From Acidobacteriota bacterium (GTDB lineage Bacteria; Acidobacteriota; Terriglobia; Terriglobales; Acidobacteriaceae), in contig JAKAXU010000010.1 of assembly GCA_021816455.1 (NCBI GenBank), forward strand, positions 1 to 64,000: a stretch of 64,000 nucleotides of DNA. The letters run 5' to 3'. The notes under the pieces were generated by a model that saw only the letters and a list, made by a program, of their open reading frames with translations, had not been told where the DNA came from and ran no database searches. Position numbers and translations under genes: made by a program. Positions 16,030 to 26,696 of the stretch are shown here, piece after piece (positions within the stretch are counted from its first letter, which is position 1; every line of letters starts with the position of its first letter).

Positions 16030-17099
16030 TCTGTCGTTCCTCCGGCGAACCAGTGATACGGCTGGCCACGGGTGAATCGCGCCGGAGGTAACTCGATCAC
16101 GAAGCTGGCGCCGCCGCCGTTCCTTGGCTCATAGCGAATTCGGCCATCATACATATCCAACAGGCTGGCCGCCAGAAACAGCCCCAAACCCAGCCGCTCC
16201 CGTCCCGTACTTTGCGAAATGAATGGTTCAAAGAGGTGTCCCCGGATACTCTCCGGCACGCCCGGCCCGTTGTCTTCGATTTTGATAACCACTTTAGCCC
16301 CCGCCGTGCGATAAGGCTCAAGACGCACCCATATCACGGCCTCGTCCTGCCCTTTCAGCGCTTCAAGCGCATTGCTCAACAAGCCGCGGACGACTTCACC
16401 TACCACATGTTCGGGCACATCCACACGCGGTGCTTCAGCGATCTCCTCCACCAACCGCGCTCCCTGACTTTCGGCTGAAGGTCGGAATGCCTGCAGTGCT
16501 TCCTCCAAGGCCTTCTGCGGGATCGAGGTATCGAAAATTTCTCCTCCTCGCTCGCGTCGCAGCGCCTGTAACAGGGTACTTGCAATGTTACCCATGTAGC
16601 GCGACTCTTTAAGCATCTGCTCAAGATCGGCGCAAAGGGCAGCATCTCCTTTGCGTTCGTCGAGCAGCACTTCAATGCGGCCCGCCACAATCGCCAGCGG
16701 GTTGTTGAACTCGTGCATGAAGCCAGCCGTGAACTGGCCCAGGAGCGTAAGTTGATGGGACAGCCGTGCCTGCCGGTCGGCAGCTTGCAACTCCTCCCGC
16801 AGTCGGGATGTGCGATACCGCACCGTCTCCAACTGTAACTTCAGTTTCGCTGCCTCTTCCTCCGAGTTTGTCGCGTAGGCAAGCAGGCGGCTTCTCTGAC
16901 GCCGCATATAGAGTAACGCTGGAATCGGTGCAATCAGGACGGCAAGCGTTGAACAAAGAGTCTTAGCAAATGCGGAGGGGTGAATCCAATACATAATGCC
17001 GAACAGGGGAAGCACCCAGGCTCCGCTCACCCACAGCACAAGAGGATTCCGCCGCCGGGGGCGATTCAGGTCACCGCCTTCTCCCACGTTGCTTGGCAT
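16026..17099 (-). CDS. Membrane sensor histidine kinase
   Basis: The roughly 357-residue kinase has two closely spaced membrane helices (about 19-38 and 45-64), a coiled-coil stretch (80-115), an H-box with phospho-His H129 in GFMHEFNNPLA, and an HATPase domain with N-box LLSNALEA, G1 DNGPGVP and G2 LGLGLFLA. The periplasmic loop is only a few residues, so it likely senses membrane or quinone status rather than a bound ligand. It overlaps the response regulator by 4 bases. An upstream in-frame TTG at 17138 is an alternative start. It follows the GH106 gene by about 54 bases and may share its transcript or have an internal promoter. Confidence 0.9.
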   Translation of the reverse strand: MPSNVGEGGDLNRPRRRNPLVLWVSGAWVLPLFGIMYWIHPSAFAKTLCSTLAVLIAPIPALLYMRRQRSRLLAYATNSEEEAAKLKLQLETVRYRTSRLREELQAADRQARLSHQLTLLGQFTAGFMHEFNNPLAIVAGRIEVLLDERKGDAALCADLEQMLKESRYMGNIASTLLQALRRERGGEIFDTSIPQKALEEALQAFRPSAESQGARLVEEIAEAPRVDVPEHVVGEVVRGLLSNALEALKGQDEAVIWVRLEPYRTAGAKVVIKIEDNGPGVPESIRGHLFEPFISQSTGRERLGLGLFLAASLLDMYDGRIRYEPRNGGGASFVIELPPARFTRGQPYHWFAGGTTE

Positions 17100-17153
17100 A
17101 TCGCTCAAGTGTAGTGCTTCGATACGGTCGGACCGCAAGCGTATCGAGCGGCT

Positions 17154-20033
17154 TCAGCGCTTCGAGATACTTGCGCTCTGAAGCACGATGAGTGTGATCG
17201 GGCCGAAGAGTCCGGAGGGAATCGGCTGGAGATGATCCATATCCTGCGGCTCGAAGAGTGTGCCATAGCGAGCGCGCAATAGCCGCAGTTCGGGCTGCGC
17301 CTGGCCGGCCATCCCGTTGATAGCGGTGTTGGCCACCACGATGCGAAGGTGGTTGACGCCGGGATGGATCCACTGCGTCACCTCCAGCTGCCACGGCGGG
17401 CGCCAGAGCACGCCAGCATCGTGCCCGTTGACGAAGAGTTGTGCCACCTCTCCGACCGGCGGAGCGAGATACGCCTTCATGTTGTGCTCGCCCGGCGGCG
17501 ATGGCAGCGGCAATCGATGACCGCGACCAAAATCGAGCATCAGGCGCGTTCCGGAGACGACGAATTGCGAAGGCACATCAACATCTCGGGCATATTCCGC
17601 CTTGCCGGAAAAGTAGCGAGTCGCCTCATCGTCGGTCCAGGAGCGAAGCGTCCTGTAGCTTTGCGTGAGGCCAAGGCTATCGAAGGTGACCTTCCAGTTG
17701 CGGGAGAGATCGACGCGCCCGCTTTCTTCCGGCTCCGTTGTCCCGCGCTGAGCTACACTCTTGTCCTCCTGGTCGGAAAAGTAGACAATCCGGGAATCAT
17801 ACGCGTTCAGATGCAGCGGAATGGATCCCGTCCCGGCGAGGCGACTGATCTCGCCGGTGTACGGATTCCACAGCTCGGCGTAAGGCGAGCGATCGCGAAA
17901 GGAAGCCGTTAAATCCATGGTCTGATTGGAGGTGTTGGCCAGGAAATAGAGATTGCCCGAACGCAGTCGACGATGAATCCAGCCGATGGCCGAGCTTCCT
18001 GCGGAGGCCGTGAAGCGTACATCCGGTGGAAGCAGCGCGGCAAGCGTGGGGCCGAGCTGGGATTCATCGGAGAGGAAGCGCGCTGTAGGAATTGCTCCGG
18101 AGAAGAGTTCATGCGAGATAGCCTGGATGTGCGCGCTTTGCATCTTCGCATCGATTAGGCCCGGAGCAGTGGTCGGCATGCGGCGCGTGGCAAGGACGAC
18201 CCCGCCGCGTCGCGCAAAGGCAAGGATGCGTTCGTACGCAGCGACAGGTATGCGATCCACACCGGGCAGAATGAGTGCGCGATAGGGGATGCCGACCTGA
18301 TCAAGTGCCTGGGCATCGATGAAGTCGAGATTGAAACCAGCGTCGAGAATGCGGCCCAACAGTTGCGTGCCCAGTCGCTTGTTCATCTGTTCGTCGATCG
18401 TCACGTTGGAGCCGGAGAGATCGAAGCCCAGTGCCGAGGTCGGAGAGTTTCCGCGCCGTGCGGTAGCGTGGAAGCTTGCCCATGCATCGTCTTCCGGCAA
18501 CAGCAGCGCCACATCGTTGGCGGGTGATCCCCGACGCAGCGCCCAGCTTACGCGCTGCAGATATGCGGAAAGTTCGGGCATCGCGAAGAACCACGGATTG
18601 TGTGCATTGAGGGCTGCTGCGGCATACATGCGCCAGCCGGGTTCGCCGACCTGCGGTGGCGAGTAAGGCCATCCATGCCCGACCAGTTGGTTGATGCCCT
18701 GTACAAAATGCAGATCGGCTTCGGCCTTCATATCCAGTGGCGTAGCGCGAAATGCGGGTGAATCGAGCCAGGTCCAGGTCTCCGATGAGATGACGTTGCG
18801 ATGAAAAAGATGCCCGGCCGAAGCAGCCCAGCGGGTATCGGAAAACTCACGCCACATGCGAAATGTAGCTTTGCCTTCGCCCTCCGGTAGATCAACGAGC
18901 GCGTTGCTGGCCAGATTGACAGGAGGAAACCCATACACCTGCGCCCGCAGTTTTGTTCGATGAGCATGCGCCCAGGAGTCAAGCGGTTCCAGATAATTAG
19001 CATCCACCAGCTCCGTCAGCGTCTCGCCCCAGTCATGGCGAATGGCCGCTGTTTGCGGGCCGATGTCAGTGACCAGCGCCAGCAGATACGGTTTCAGATC
19101 GTAGCCGCGTCTGCGCTCGAACTCGGCCAGCATCTGCGGCGTCCAGTCCGAGGCGTAAATCTCAAGACTGTCGCTGAAGACAGCATCGAGTGGGCGCGAG
19201 CCAAAAGCCTCAATGAGGCGTTGGCCCACAATGTTCAGATGCTGCATGAGCGCGGCGCGGTCATAGTGGTCGAGAACAAAACCCTCGGCTCCGACGGCGG
19301 GCCGTTTCACGGTCATTCCGGTGCGGCTGGCCAGGAATGCGATGAGGATGCGGTTGCGCGAGGATGCCGCGAAGCGATAGCGTCCTGTGAACGGCGGAGA
19401 AAGCGGTTGCGCTTCTGCAAGCGCGGCAGGCGCTGCATCCGCATCGACCAGGAATGCTTCGATGCGCGATTCTCCAGCCTGGAACGCCGGGGCGATGGCC
19501 TCGTCCACGCCGGCAGGGACAACGATCCGCTCCACGCGCAGGCCTCCGGCGGCGAGCGTGACAGGGATCTCCGGGCCGCCATACGGCCAGCCGCTGCCCA
19601 GCGTCAGATCGACGCGCATGCCGAGAGAGCGCGCCGTCTGCGCGGCAAAGCGTAGCGCCTCCACATGCTGCGGTGAAGCATAGGCAAAGTTCCGAAATCC
19701 GGTCTGCGGATCGTCCAAAGACTGGGCATAGAGACTGGTCAGCTCAACGCCTCCGATGCCGGCTGCCTTCATCTGCCCAAGCTCACGTTGAATCTCCTCG
19801 TGCGTAACGGCCGGACCGAACCACCACCAGCGCATCATGATCCGGCTTTCTGCCGGAGGATGCAGGAAACCGTTGCGAAGATCGACGTCAGCAGGAGCCG
19901 TGGGAGGCGGCTCAATCTGTTTCGCCATGCTTTGTCCCGGAGCGGATAGACCGTGCAGCAGAAACAGCACCGAAAACGCAGCGCAAGTCCAGCTCAGGCA
20001 ACTCGCAAATCGGAGAATCGTTCGTAAGTGCAT
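17154..20033 (-). CDS. Exported GH106-type alpha-L-rhamnosidase
   Basis: The 959-residue protein has a signal peptide (hydrophobic 8-28) and the start of GH106 enzymes (FLHPPAESRIMMRWWWFGPAV with TSLYAQ shortly after). A central TIM-barrel region with FSDSLEIYASDW may hold a catalytic acid. The C-terminal jelly-roll sugar-binding region reads QLFVNGHDAGVLWRPPWQLE. GH106 enzymes remove terminal L-rhamnose from pectin (rhamnogalacturonan) or related glycans. ATG 20033 has GGGAG 8 bases upstream. It diverges from a second, longer GH106-type gene across a 229-base gap, so the two may share a promoter region and a substrate. Confidence 0.8.
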   Translation of the reverse strand: MHLRTILRFASCLSWTCAAFSVLFLLHGLSAPGQSMAKQIEPPPTAPADVDLRNGFLHPPAESRIMMRWWWFGPAVTHEEIQRELGQMKAAGIGGVELTSLYAQSLDDPQTGFRNFAYASPQHVEALRFAAQTARSLGMRVDLTLGSGWPYGGPEIPVTLAAGGLRVERIVVPAGVDEAIAPAFQAGESRIEAFLVDADAAPAALAEAQPLSPPFTGRYRFAASSRNRILIAFLASRTGMTVKRPAVGAEGFVLDHYDRAALMQHLNIVGQRLIEAFGSRPLDAVFSDSLEIYASDWTPQMLAEFERRRGYDLKPYLLALVTDIGPQTAAIRHDWGETLTELVDANYLEPLDSWAHAHRTKLRAQVYGFPPVNLASNALVDLPEGEGKATFRMWREFSDTRWAASAGHLFHRNVISSETWTWLDSPAFRATPLDMKAEADLHFVQGINQLVGHGWPYSPPQVGEPGWRMYAAAALNAHNPWFFAMPELSAYLQRVSWALRRGSPANDVALLLPEDDAWASFHATARRGNSPTSALGFDLSGSNVTIDEQMNKRLGTQLLGRILDAGFNLDFIDAQALDQVGIPYRALILPGVDRIPVAAYERILAFARRGGVVLATRRMPTTAPGLIDAKMQSAHIQAISHELFSGAIPTARFLSDESQLGPTLAALLPPDVRFTASAGSSAIGWIHRRLRSGNLYFLANTSNQTMDLTASFRDRSPYAELWNPYTGEISRLAGTGSIPLHLNAYDSRIVYFSDQEDKSVAQRGTTEPEESGRVDLSRNWKVTFDSLGLTQSYRTLRSWTDDEATRYFSGKAEYARDVDVPSQFVVSGTRLMLDFGRGHRLPLPSPPGEHNMKAYLAPPVGEVAQLFVNGHDAGVLWRPPWQLEVTQWIHPGVNHLRIVVANTAINGMAGQAQPELRLLRARYGTLFEPQDMDHLQPIPSGLFGPITLIVLQSASISKR

Positions 20034-20262
20034 CGGTTCAGCTCCCGTTAGTCGCCGGAATTCGCTCCAGGCTCGAGGCAATTCTAACGGTCGCGACCTG
20101 TGAGAATAAATTCAAAACAGGAATTTTTCTTCTTTCGGATTTCATGGAATTCGTGATAAGGTTGCTGGCGCATTCAGATCAGCTCTTCGACCGGCGCAGA
20201 AAGTGACCGCACGAAGAAGTTAGCAGAGAGGAATGCTTATCTCAGATTGAAGAGAGCTGACG

Positions 20263-23200
20263 ATGAAACGAAGTCTTCTGCTGCTATCTGCTTTGCTCTG
20301 CGCTTCGGCGATATTCGGCGTATCGCAGACCAAACCCGCCGCTGTGGATCTTGCGACCGGCTTTGAGCATCCTCCGCAGAGTGCACGGCCGCTCGTCTGG
20401 TGGCACTGGATGAACGGGAACATCACCGAGCAGGGCATCCGTCTCGATCTGGACTGGATGCATCGCATTGGGCTGGGGGGATTCCAGGCTTTTGACGCCG
20501 CGCTCAACACGCCGCAGGTGGTGAAAGAACGGCTGATCTACATGACTCCTCCATGGAAGGCCGCATTTTTGGACGCGACGAAGATTGCGGACAGCTATGG
20601 CATGCAGGAGGCGATTGCCGGATCGCCAGGCTGGAGCGAATCCGGCGGTCCGTGGGTGCCCGCCTCGCACGGAATGAAGAAGTATGTATGGAGCGAAACC
20701 GTTGTCGAAGGTGGCAAGCCCTTTACCGGCAAGCTCGCCCATCCACCCGCCAACACCGGAGCCTTTCAGAACGTGGGCGTCCGCGACTCTCTCGGCGGCC
20801 CGAAGAACGCCAAACCCATCCCGTCCTATTACTCCGACGCCGCGGTCATCGCCTACCGTCAGCCCGCTGGCGACGTCAGTATCGAATCTCTTCACCCCAC
20901 TATCACCACCAGCGGCGGCGCGCCAGATATGGCTATGTTGACCGACGGCGACCTGGAGAAATCCACCGGTATCCCGATTCCGCCAGCCGGACAGAGCGCC
21001 TGGATTCAGTACCACTTCTCTCAACCCACCACGCTGCGCGCCATCACGCTCGTCACCAAAGACCCGGATCGCATCGCCGCCATGATCTACGGCATCGCCA
21101 CCCCGGAAAAATCCCTCGAAGCCAGTGATGACGGAACAACCTTCCGCCTGGTTACAAAGCTGGTCAGCGACGGCGCGCCGGAGACCACCGTCTCCTTTCC
21201 CGCCACCACGGCGCGTTACTTCCGCGTCAGCTTCAAGCGCGTTCCGCCGCCACCGCCGCCCGCCTGGGCGGCTGGCATCACTCCCGCGTCTCTGGGACTT
21301 TCCGCCGGTTCCGCGCCCTCGGAGTACAAGATCGCAGAGTTGGTCCTTCACCCCGGCGCGCGCGTCAATCATTTCGTCGAAAAGGCGGCCTTTGTCGCGG
21401 TGCCTGACCTCTACCAGTTCGCCACGGCTCCTGTGCAGCCCGACCAGGCCATCAACAAGGCCGATGTCGTCGATCTCACGGCAAAGATGCGCCCTGACGG
21501 CTCGCTAGACTGGACCCCACCCTCGGGCACATGGGTTGTCCTCCGCTTCGGTTATTCCCTGCTCGGCATTACCAACCACCCGGCTACCGCCGAGGCTACC
21601 GGCCTTGAGGTGGACAAGCTCAACCGGGAGGACGTGAAGAACTACATGGAGCAGTACCTCCAAAGCTACAAAGACACCGTCGGCCCCGACTGGATGGGAA
21701 AACGCGGCATCCGCTACGTAATCAACGATAGCTGGGAGGCTGGCTCGCAGAACTGGACTGACGACATGATCCAGCAGTTCCGCAAGCGTCGCGGCTACGA
21801 CCCCACCCCGTGGATGCCTGTGCTCACCGGCCGCGTTGTGCAAAGCGCAGCCGCCAGCGACCAGTTCCTCTGGGACTTCCGCAAGACTATCGGCGACCTC
21901 ATCGCCGACGAACACTACGGCCAGCTTGAAACCACGCTTCATCAGTGGGGCCTTGGTCACTACGGCGAGTCGCACGAGTCTGGACGAGCCTTCGTCGCCG
22001 ACGGCATGGAGGTCAAGAAGTTCAACGAGGTTCCCATGGGCGCCATGTGGACCCAGACCCCCGGCGTCAACCACATCCAGTACGGCTACAACGCCGACGA
22101 CCGCGAGTCCGCCTCAGTCGCCCACATCTACGGCCAGAATCTTGCCGCAGCCGAGTCCATGACCGCTGCCGCAGCGCCCTTTGCCTGGTACCCGGCGGCG
22201 TTGAAGCCAACTGCCGATCAGGAGTTTCTGAATGGCATCAATCGCATCGTCATTCACGAGTCTGCCCATCAGCCACTGATTGACAAAAAGCCCGGCCTCA
22301 CCCTCGGGCCGTTTGGCCAGTGGTTCAACCGCAACGAGACCTGGGCCAACGACGCCGACGCTTGGATCAGCTATCTTGCGCGCACCAGCTACATGCTTCA
22401 GAAGGGACGTTTCAGCGCAGATCTCATCTACTTCTATGGTGAAGACTCAAACCTTACGGCGATCTTTGCGCATTCGTCGCCCAATGTTCCCGCCGGTTAT
22501 GCATTCGACTACGTCAATGCGGATGCGCTGATTCATGTGCTCGGCGTGGACAATGGCGAGATCACGACGCCGGGCCGCGTTCGTTACCATCTGCTGGGAC
22601 TTGATCCCTACAGTCGACACATGTCCCTGCCGGTGCTGGAAGCTATCGACCGTCTTGTGCTTGAAGGTGCGACGGTTGCCGGGCCGAAGCCCATCGACGA
22701 TCCCAGCCTGGCTGATGACCACGCGAAGTTCCAGCAGTTGAGTGACGAACTCTTCGGCGACGGGAGCGGCGTGCACAGCGTTGGCAAGGGCAAGGTCTAC
22801 GCCGGATCCACTCCGGCGGAGGCTTTCCGCGCCATGCGCCTGACGCCGGACTTCGACTACACCGGCGACAAGACCTCCACTGATTTGGAGTTCCTCCATC
22901 GCAAGCAGCCCGACGCGGACATATACTTTGTGGACAATCGCGGCGACCAGGCGGCGGACGTGACGGCGAGCTTCCGGGTCACTGGCAGAACTCCGGAGTT
23001 GTGGCGCGCGGAGACCGGTACCATGCAGAATGCCTCCTACACCATGGGCAGGGAAGTGACGCGCGTTCCGCTGCATCTGGAGCCGTGGGGTACGACCTTT
23101 GTCGTCTTCCGCAAACCGACCGCGACGAAGAGCTACACGGTGCCGACGGTGAAGGATACAGTGCTGGAGACACTGGCCGGCCCCTGGACGGTTTCCTTTC

Positions 23201-23646
23201 CACCGAACTGGGGCGCGCCGCCGAGTGTCGAGCTTCCCAATCTCGCATCGTGGAGTGAAAATTCCGACCTCGGGGTGAAGTATTTCTCCGGCGTCGGGAC
23301 ATACACACGCACGATCCGTCTTTCGTCGGCTGCGCTCAAGCCCGGATCGCATATTCTGATCGATCTTGGCGACGTGAAGAATCTTGCGCACGTCAGCGTG
23401 AATGGAAAATCGGTCGGCGTTCTATGGCATGCACCCTTCCGTGCCGATATTACGCAGGCCGTACATGCCGGGGAGAATACATTGACCATCGGCGTGACAA
23501 ATGCATGGGTCAACCGGATGATCGGCGACCAGCAACCCGGCGCGAAGCAGTACACCTTCACCGATGTAAAGCCATACCACGCAAACTCGCCGCTGCTACC
23601 TTCCGGACTCCTGGGGCCGGTTCAGCTCATCGCCGAAACTCGATGA
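20263..23646 (+). CDS. Exported GH106-type glycosidase with embedded F5/8-like domain
   Basis: The 1127-residue protein has a Sec signal (1-21) and the GH106 opening GFEHPPQSARPLVWWHWMNG with GGFQAFDAAL. Residues about 205-330 form a discoidin (F5/8 type C)-like insert (AWIQYHFSQPTTLRAITLVT ... YFRVSFKRV). The catalytic region resumes with INDSWEAGSQNW and YGESHESGRAFVADG. The end is a galactose-binding-like module (YFSGVGTYTRTIRLSS, SVNGKSVGVLWHAPFRADIT). Substrate is probably rhamnose-containing plant or bacterial polysaccharide. It shares overall architecture with the divergent neighbour but is clearly a distinct paralogue because of the insert and its extra length. Confidence 0.8.
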   Translation: MKRSLLLLSALLCASAIFGVSQTKPAAVDLATGFEHPPQSARPLVWWHWMNGNITEQGIRLDLDWMHRIGLGGFQAFDAALNTPQVVKERLIYMTPPWKAAFLDATKIADSYGMQEAIAGSPGWSESGGPWVPASHGMKKYVWSETVVEGGKPFTGKLAHPPANTGAFQNVGVRDSLGGPKNAKPIPSYYSDAAVIAYRQPAGDVSIESLHPTITTSGGAPDMAMLTDGDLEKSTGIPIPPAGQSAWIQYHFSQPTTLRAITLVTKDPDRIAAMIYGIATPEKSLEASDDGTTFRLVTKLVSDGAPETTVSFPATTARYFRVSFKRVPPPPPPAWAAGITPASLGLSAGSAPSEYKIAELVLHPGARVNHFVEKAAFVAVPDLYQFATAPVQPDQAINKADVVDLTAKMRPDGSLDWTPPSGTWVVLRFGYSLLGITNHPATAEATGLEVDKLNREDVKNYMEQYLQSYKDTVGPDWMGKRGIRYVINDSWEAGSQNWTDDMIQQFRKRRGYDPTPWMPVLTGRVVQSAAASDQFLWDFRKTIGDLIADEHYGQLETTLHQWGLGHYGESHESGRAFVADGMEVKKFNEVPMGAMWTQTPGVNHIQYGYNADDRESASVAHIYGQNLAAAESMTAAAAPFAWYPAALKPTADQEFLNGINRIVIHESAHQPLIDKKPGLTLGPFGQWFNRNETWANDADAWISYLARTSYMLQKGRFSADLIYFYGEDSNLTAIFAHSSPNVPAGYAFDYVNADALIHVLGVDNGEITTPGRVRYHLLGLDPYSRHMSLPVLEAIDRLVLEGATVAGPKPIDDPSLADDHAKFQQLSDELFGDGSGVHSVGKGKVYAGSTPAEAFRAMRLTPDFDYTGDKTSTDLEFLHRKQPDADIYFVDNRGDQAADVTASFRVTGRTPELWRAETGTMQNASYTMGREVTRVPLHLEPWGTTFVVFRKPTATKSYTVPTVKDTVLETLAGPWTVSFPPNWGAPPSVELPNLASWSENSDLGVKYFSGVGTYTRTIRLSSAALKPGSHILIDLGDVKNLAHVSVNGKSVGVLWHAPFRADITQAVHAGENTLTIGVTNAWVNRMIGDQQPGAKQYTFTDVKPYHANSPLLPSGLLGPVQLIAETR

Positions 23647-23701
23647 AGAAGCGCATCGCTTTGACCAGCCATGGGATCCATCAGGCATAATCGATAGTAA
23701 G

Positions 23702-26557
23702 ATGCCGAGTTTATGGAATCCTGAAAGCTGGTCACAGCGCTTAACTGAATTAGAAGCAACACAAAATGAATTGAAGGAAGCACCGCTTCGTCGCGACGTG
23801 CGCTCGCTCGGCATTCTGCTCGGCGATGTCCTGCGCGAACAGGTCGGCAACGAATTCTTCCAACAGGTTGAGTCTCTGCGCAAGGCCACCATCCGTCGCC
23901 GCGAAGCTACCGACCGCGGAGCCACAGCCGCCGAGGCTGGTCATACGGATCATGCGATGCAGCGTGTGCATCAGCTCTCCGTGGAACGGGCGTTGCTGCT
24001 AACACGAGCCTTTGGGTTCTACTTCGAGCTGATCAATTTGGCGGAGACCAACCACCGCAAGCGCCGTCGGCTCGCATTGCAGTTACGCGGAGACTCCGAT
24101 AAGCAGCGCGGATCGTTGACAGGAACGCTGCGGGCGATGTGTCGTGTCGGCTTCTCCGCAGATGAGGCGCTTGCGTGGCTGAAGCGTGTGCATGTGATTC
24201 CGGTCTTCACCGCTCATCCGACCGAGGTGGCGCGGCGGTCGGTCATGTTCAAGCGAAGACGCATCGGTGAGCTGCTCCACGCACTGGACCAGATTCCGCT
24301 TTCGCAGCAAAGCATGAATCAGCTCGAAGAGCAGCTCCGCGCCGAGATCACTTCACTCTGGCAGACCGATGAGATTCGCAGCCGCCGTCCTACAGTCTAC
24401 GACGAGATCAAGATGGGCCTCGACTATTACGATGTCTCCATCTTCGCCTCGCTGACTGGTCTCTATCGCGAAATTGCCGAAGCATTTCGCTCCGTCTACG
24501 GCCAGTCACTGGAGATGTCGGAGATTCCTCGCGTCCTCAGCTTTGGATCCTGGATAGGTGGAGACCGCGACGGCAACCCCTTCGTGACACCGGAGGTCAC
24601 GCGTGGCGCTGTTACTTTGGCGCGTGCGCACCTGCTGCGCTACTACGAGGAATTCCTTCAGCGGCTCATTGACCTGCTGACCAGTTCCGCGCAGCAGGTG
24701 CCCGTGAGTCCCGCTCTGCACGAACGCATGGCCGAGTATCAATCGCGGATTCAGCAGGTGCGTCACGATGCGACGAATCCCCAGTTTGAGCATGAGATAT
24801 ACCGGCGATTCCTGCTCTGCGTACGCGCGCGATTGCAGGCGGCACTGGTCTACAGTCGTCGTAGGCGCGGCATCTCTCCGGCCACCATCGCTCCATCGTC
24901 GGCCATCGAAAATCAGGAGTCATTGACGCAGATTTTGCCCGCGTATCGGAATGTGGCCGAATTTACCGACGATCTGCTCCTAGTGCGCAACTCGCTGGCC
25001 GCGAATCGCGGAGTGCGCATCGCGCAAAATCTGGTGGACCCCATGTTGCTTGCGGTGCGCACCTTCGGCCTTCATCTGCACACGCTCGACATCCGCCAGC
25101 ATGCGCGGCTGCACGCTCAGGCTCTGCGTGAGTCGATCCAGGACTCGCTTGCGCCCGCGCTCTCCCAGCCGTTGTCGCCGGAGACGACCAACGTGCTGGA
25201 AACCTTCCGAGTCATCGCCGAGATCAAATCCGGAATGACACCGGAGATGGTGCGGCATTACGTCATCAGCGGTGCATCGAACACCGAGGATGTGCTCGGC
25301 GTTCTGCGACTGGCCCGGTTGTGCGGAGTGCATCCCGAAGGCGCAGCGGAGGGTCGCGCATCCGATCCCGGACTGATGCCGGTGCCGCTGTTTGAGTCTA
25401 TTGAGGATTTACGCAATGCGCCCGCCATCTGCGCCGAGTTATGGGCGCGCGAAGACTATCGCCAACTGCTGGCCTCCTGGGGTAACACGCAGGAGATCAT
25501 GCTGGGTTACTCCGACTCCAACAAAGACGGCGGGATGCTGACCAGTACCTGGGAGATTTTCAAGGCGCATCGTCAGCTGCATCATGTCGCTCACGCGGCA
25601 GGACTGCAACTGCGTCTCTTCCACGGTCGCGGCGGCACGGTGAGCCGCGGCGGTGGGCCTACGCATCGCGCCATCTTCGCACAGCCGCTCGACGCCTTCG
25701 ACGGCACTCTGCGTCTGACCGAGCAGGGCGAGGTACTGAACTTCAAATACGCCGATGAGATTCTGGCCGAACGCAATCTGGAACTGATGGTCGCCGCCTC
25801 GCTCGACGCTCTGGCGCGGCCCAATACGCGCGATCCGCAGGGGCACTTCACCGGTCGCCTTCTGCCGGACTGGGAAGCAGCCTTCGAGCAGCTTTCCTCT
25901 CTGGCATACAGCTTCTATCGGAAACACATCCTGCGCGATCCAGGCGTTCTGGAGTACTTTTCGCAGTCCACGCCGATGGGCGAACTGGAACACGCCAAGA
26001 TCGGATCGCGTCCATCGAAGCGCAAAGGTCAGCTCAGTCTGGAGACGCTGCGTGCTATTCCGTGGGTCTTCGGCTGGACGCAGTCGCGGCTGCTGATTCC
26101 GGCGTGGTTCGGCGTCGGCTATGCCATCGAGGAGTTTCTGGCCAAAGGCGGTTCTCAGGCAACGCTGCGCGCAATGGCGGCGGAATTTCCGCTCTTCATC
26201 GACTTGATCCGCAACGTAGAGATGGCGCTTGGCAAGGCCGACCTGGCGACCGCGCGGCTCTACTCCACGCTGGTGACCGATGAGGCGCTCCGCACGCGCG
26301 TCTTCACGCTCTTCGAAGAGGAGTTCAAGCGCACGATCGCGGCCGTACTCGCGGTGACAGGACAGTTCGAACTGCTGGAGTCGAATCCTGTGCTGGCGCG
26401 TTCGATTCGCCTTCGCAATCCCTACGTAGACCCCATGCACCTCATTCAGGTGGACCTGCTGCGGCGCAAGCGTGCGGGCGAAGATACGCCGGAAGTGAAC
26501 CGCGCCATCGCTGCGACGATCAGCGGCATCGCTGCCGGACTGCGCAACACCGGCTGA
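23702..26557 (+). CDS. ppc: Phosphoenolpyruvate carboxylase
   Basis: The 951-residue cytosolic enzyme adds bicarbonate to PEP to give oxaloacetate, refilling the citric acid cycle. All family motifs are present: VFTAHPTE with catalytic H172, [42 protein letters not shown], and the conserved C-terminal end RNTG. Length matches typical bacterial enzymes. It follows the GH106-type gene by 55 bases on the same strand and is separated from the convergent BamD-like gene by a strong hairpin, so it may be monocistronic or read with GH106. Confidence 0.96.
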   Translation: MPSLWNPESWSQRLTELEATQNELKEAPLRRDVRSLGILLGDVLREQVGNEFFQQVESLRKATIRRREATDRGATAAEAGHTDHAMQRVHQLSVERALLLTRAFGFYFELINLAETNHRKRRRLALQLRGDSDKQRGSLTGTLRAMCRVGFSADEALAWLKRVHVIPVFTAHPTEVARRSVMFKRRRIGELLHALDQIPLSQQSMNQLEEQLRAEITSLWQTDEIRSRRPTVYDEIKMGLDYYDVSIFASLTGLYREIAEAFRSVYGQSLEMSEIPRVLSFGSWIGGDRDGNPFVTPEVTRGAVTLARAHLLRYYEEFLQRLIDLLTSSAQQVPVSPALHERMAEYQSRIQQVRHDATNPQFEHEIYRRFLLCVRARLQAALVYSRRRRGISPATIAPSSAIENQESLTQILPAYRNVAEFTDDLLLVRNSLAANRGVRIAQNLVDPMLLAVRTFGLHLHTLDIRQHARLHAQALRESIQDSLAPALSQPLSPETTNVLETFRVIAEIKSGMTPEMVRHYVISGASNTEDVLGVLRLARLCGVHPEGAAEGRASDPGLMPVPLFESIEDLRNAPAICAELWAREDYRQLLASWGNTQEIMLGYSDSNKDGGMLTSTWEIFKAHRQLHHVAHAAGLQLRLFHGRGGTVSRGGGPTHRAIFAQPLDAFDGTLRLTEQGEVLNFKYADEILAERNLELMVAASLDALARPNTRDPQGHFTGRLLPDWEAAFEQLSSLAYSFYRKHILRDPGVLEYFSQSTPMGELEHAKIGSRPSKRKGQLSLETLRAIPWVFGWTQSRLLIPAWFGVGYAIEEFLAKGGSQATLRAMAAEFPLFIDLIRNVEMALGKADLATARLYSTLVTDEALRTRVFTLFEEEFKRTIAAVLAVTGQFELLESNPVLARSIRLRNPYVDPMHLIQVDLLRRKRAGEDTPEVNRAIAATISGIAAGLRNTG

Positions 26558-26648
26558 TCGTCCCCCGCGCGCTTGTTCTGCGACCGTCTCCTGGCCACTG
26601 TCGTTTGGCAGTTGTCCGCTGCCGTGCCTGCGATCCTCAGAAAACAAC

Positions 26649-26674
26649 GCGGGCGGCCATTGCTGGCCGCCCGC
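26649..26674. terminator. Bidirectional terminator-like hairpin
   Basis: GCGGGCGGCCA (26649-26659), a 4-base loop, and TGGCCGCCCGC (26664-26674) form a perfect 11-bp GC-rich stem between the convergent PEP carboxylase and BamD-like genes. There is no long T run, so termination may depend on another factor. Confidence 0.6.
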
Positions 26675-26696
26675 GCTTCTGCTTCTGCGGAAGCCC

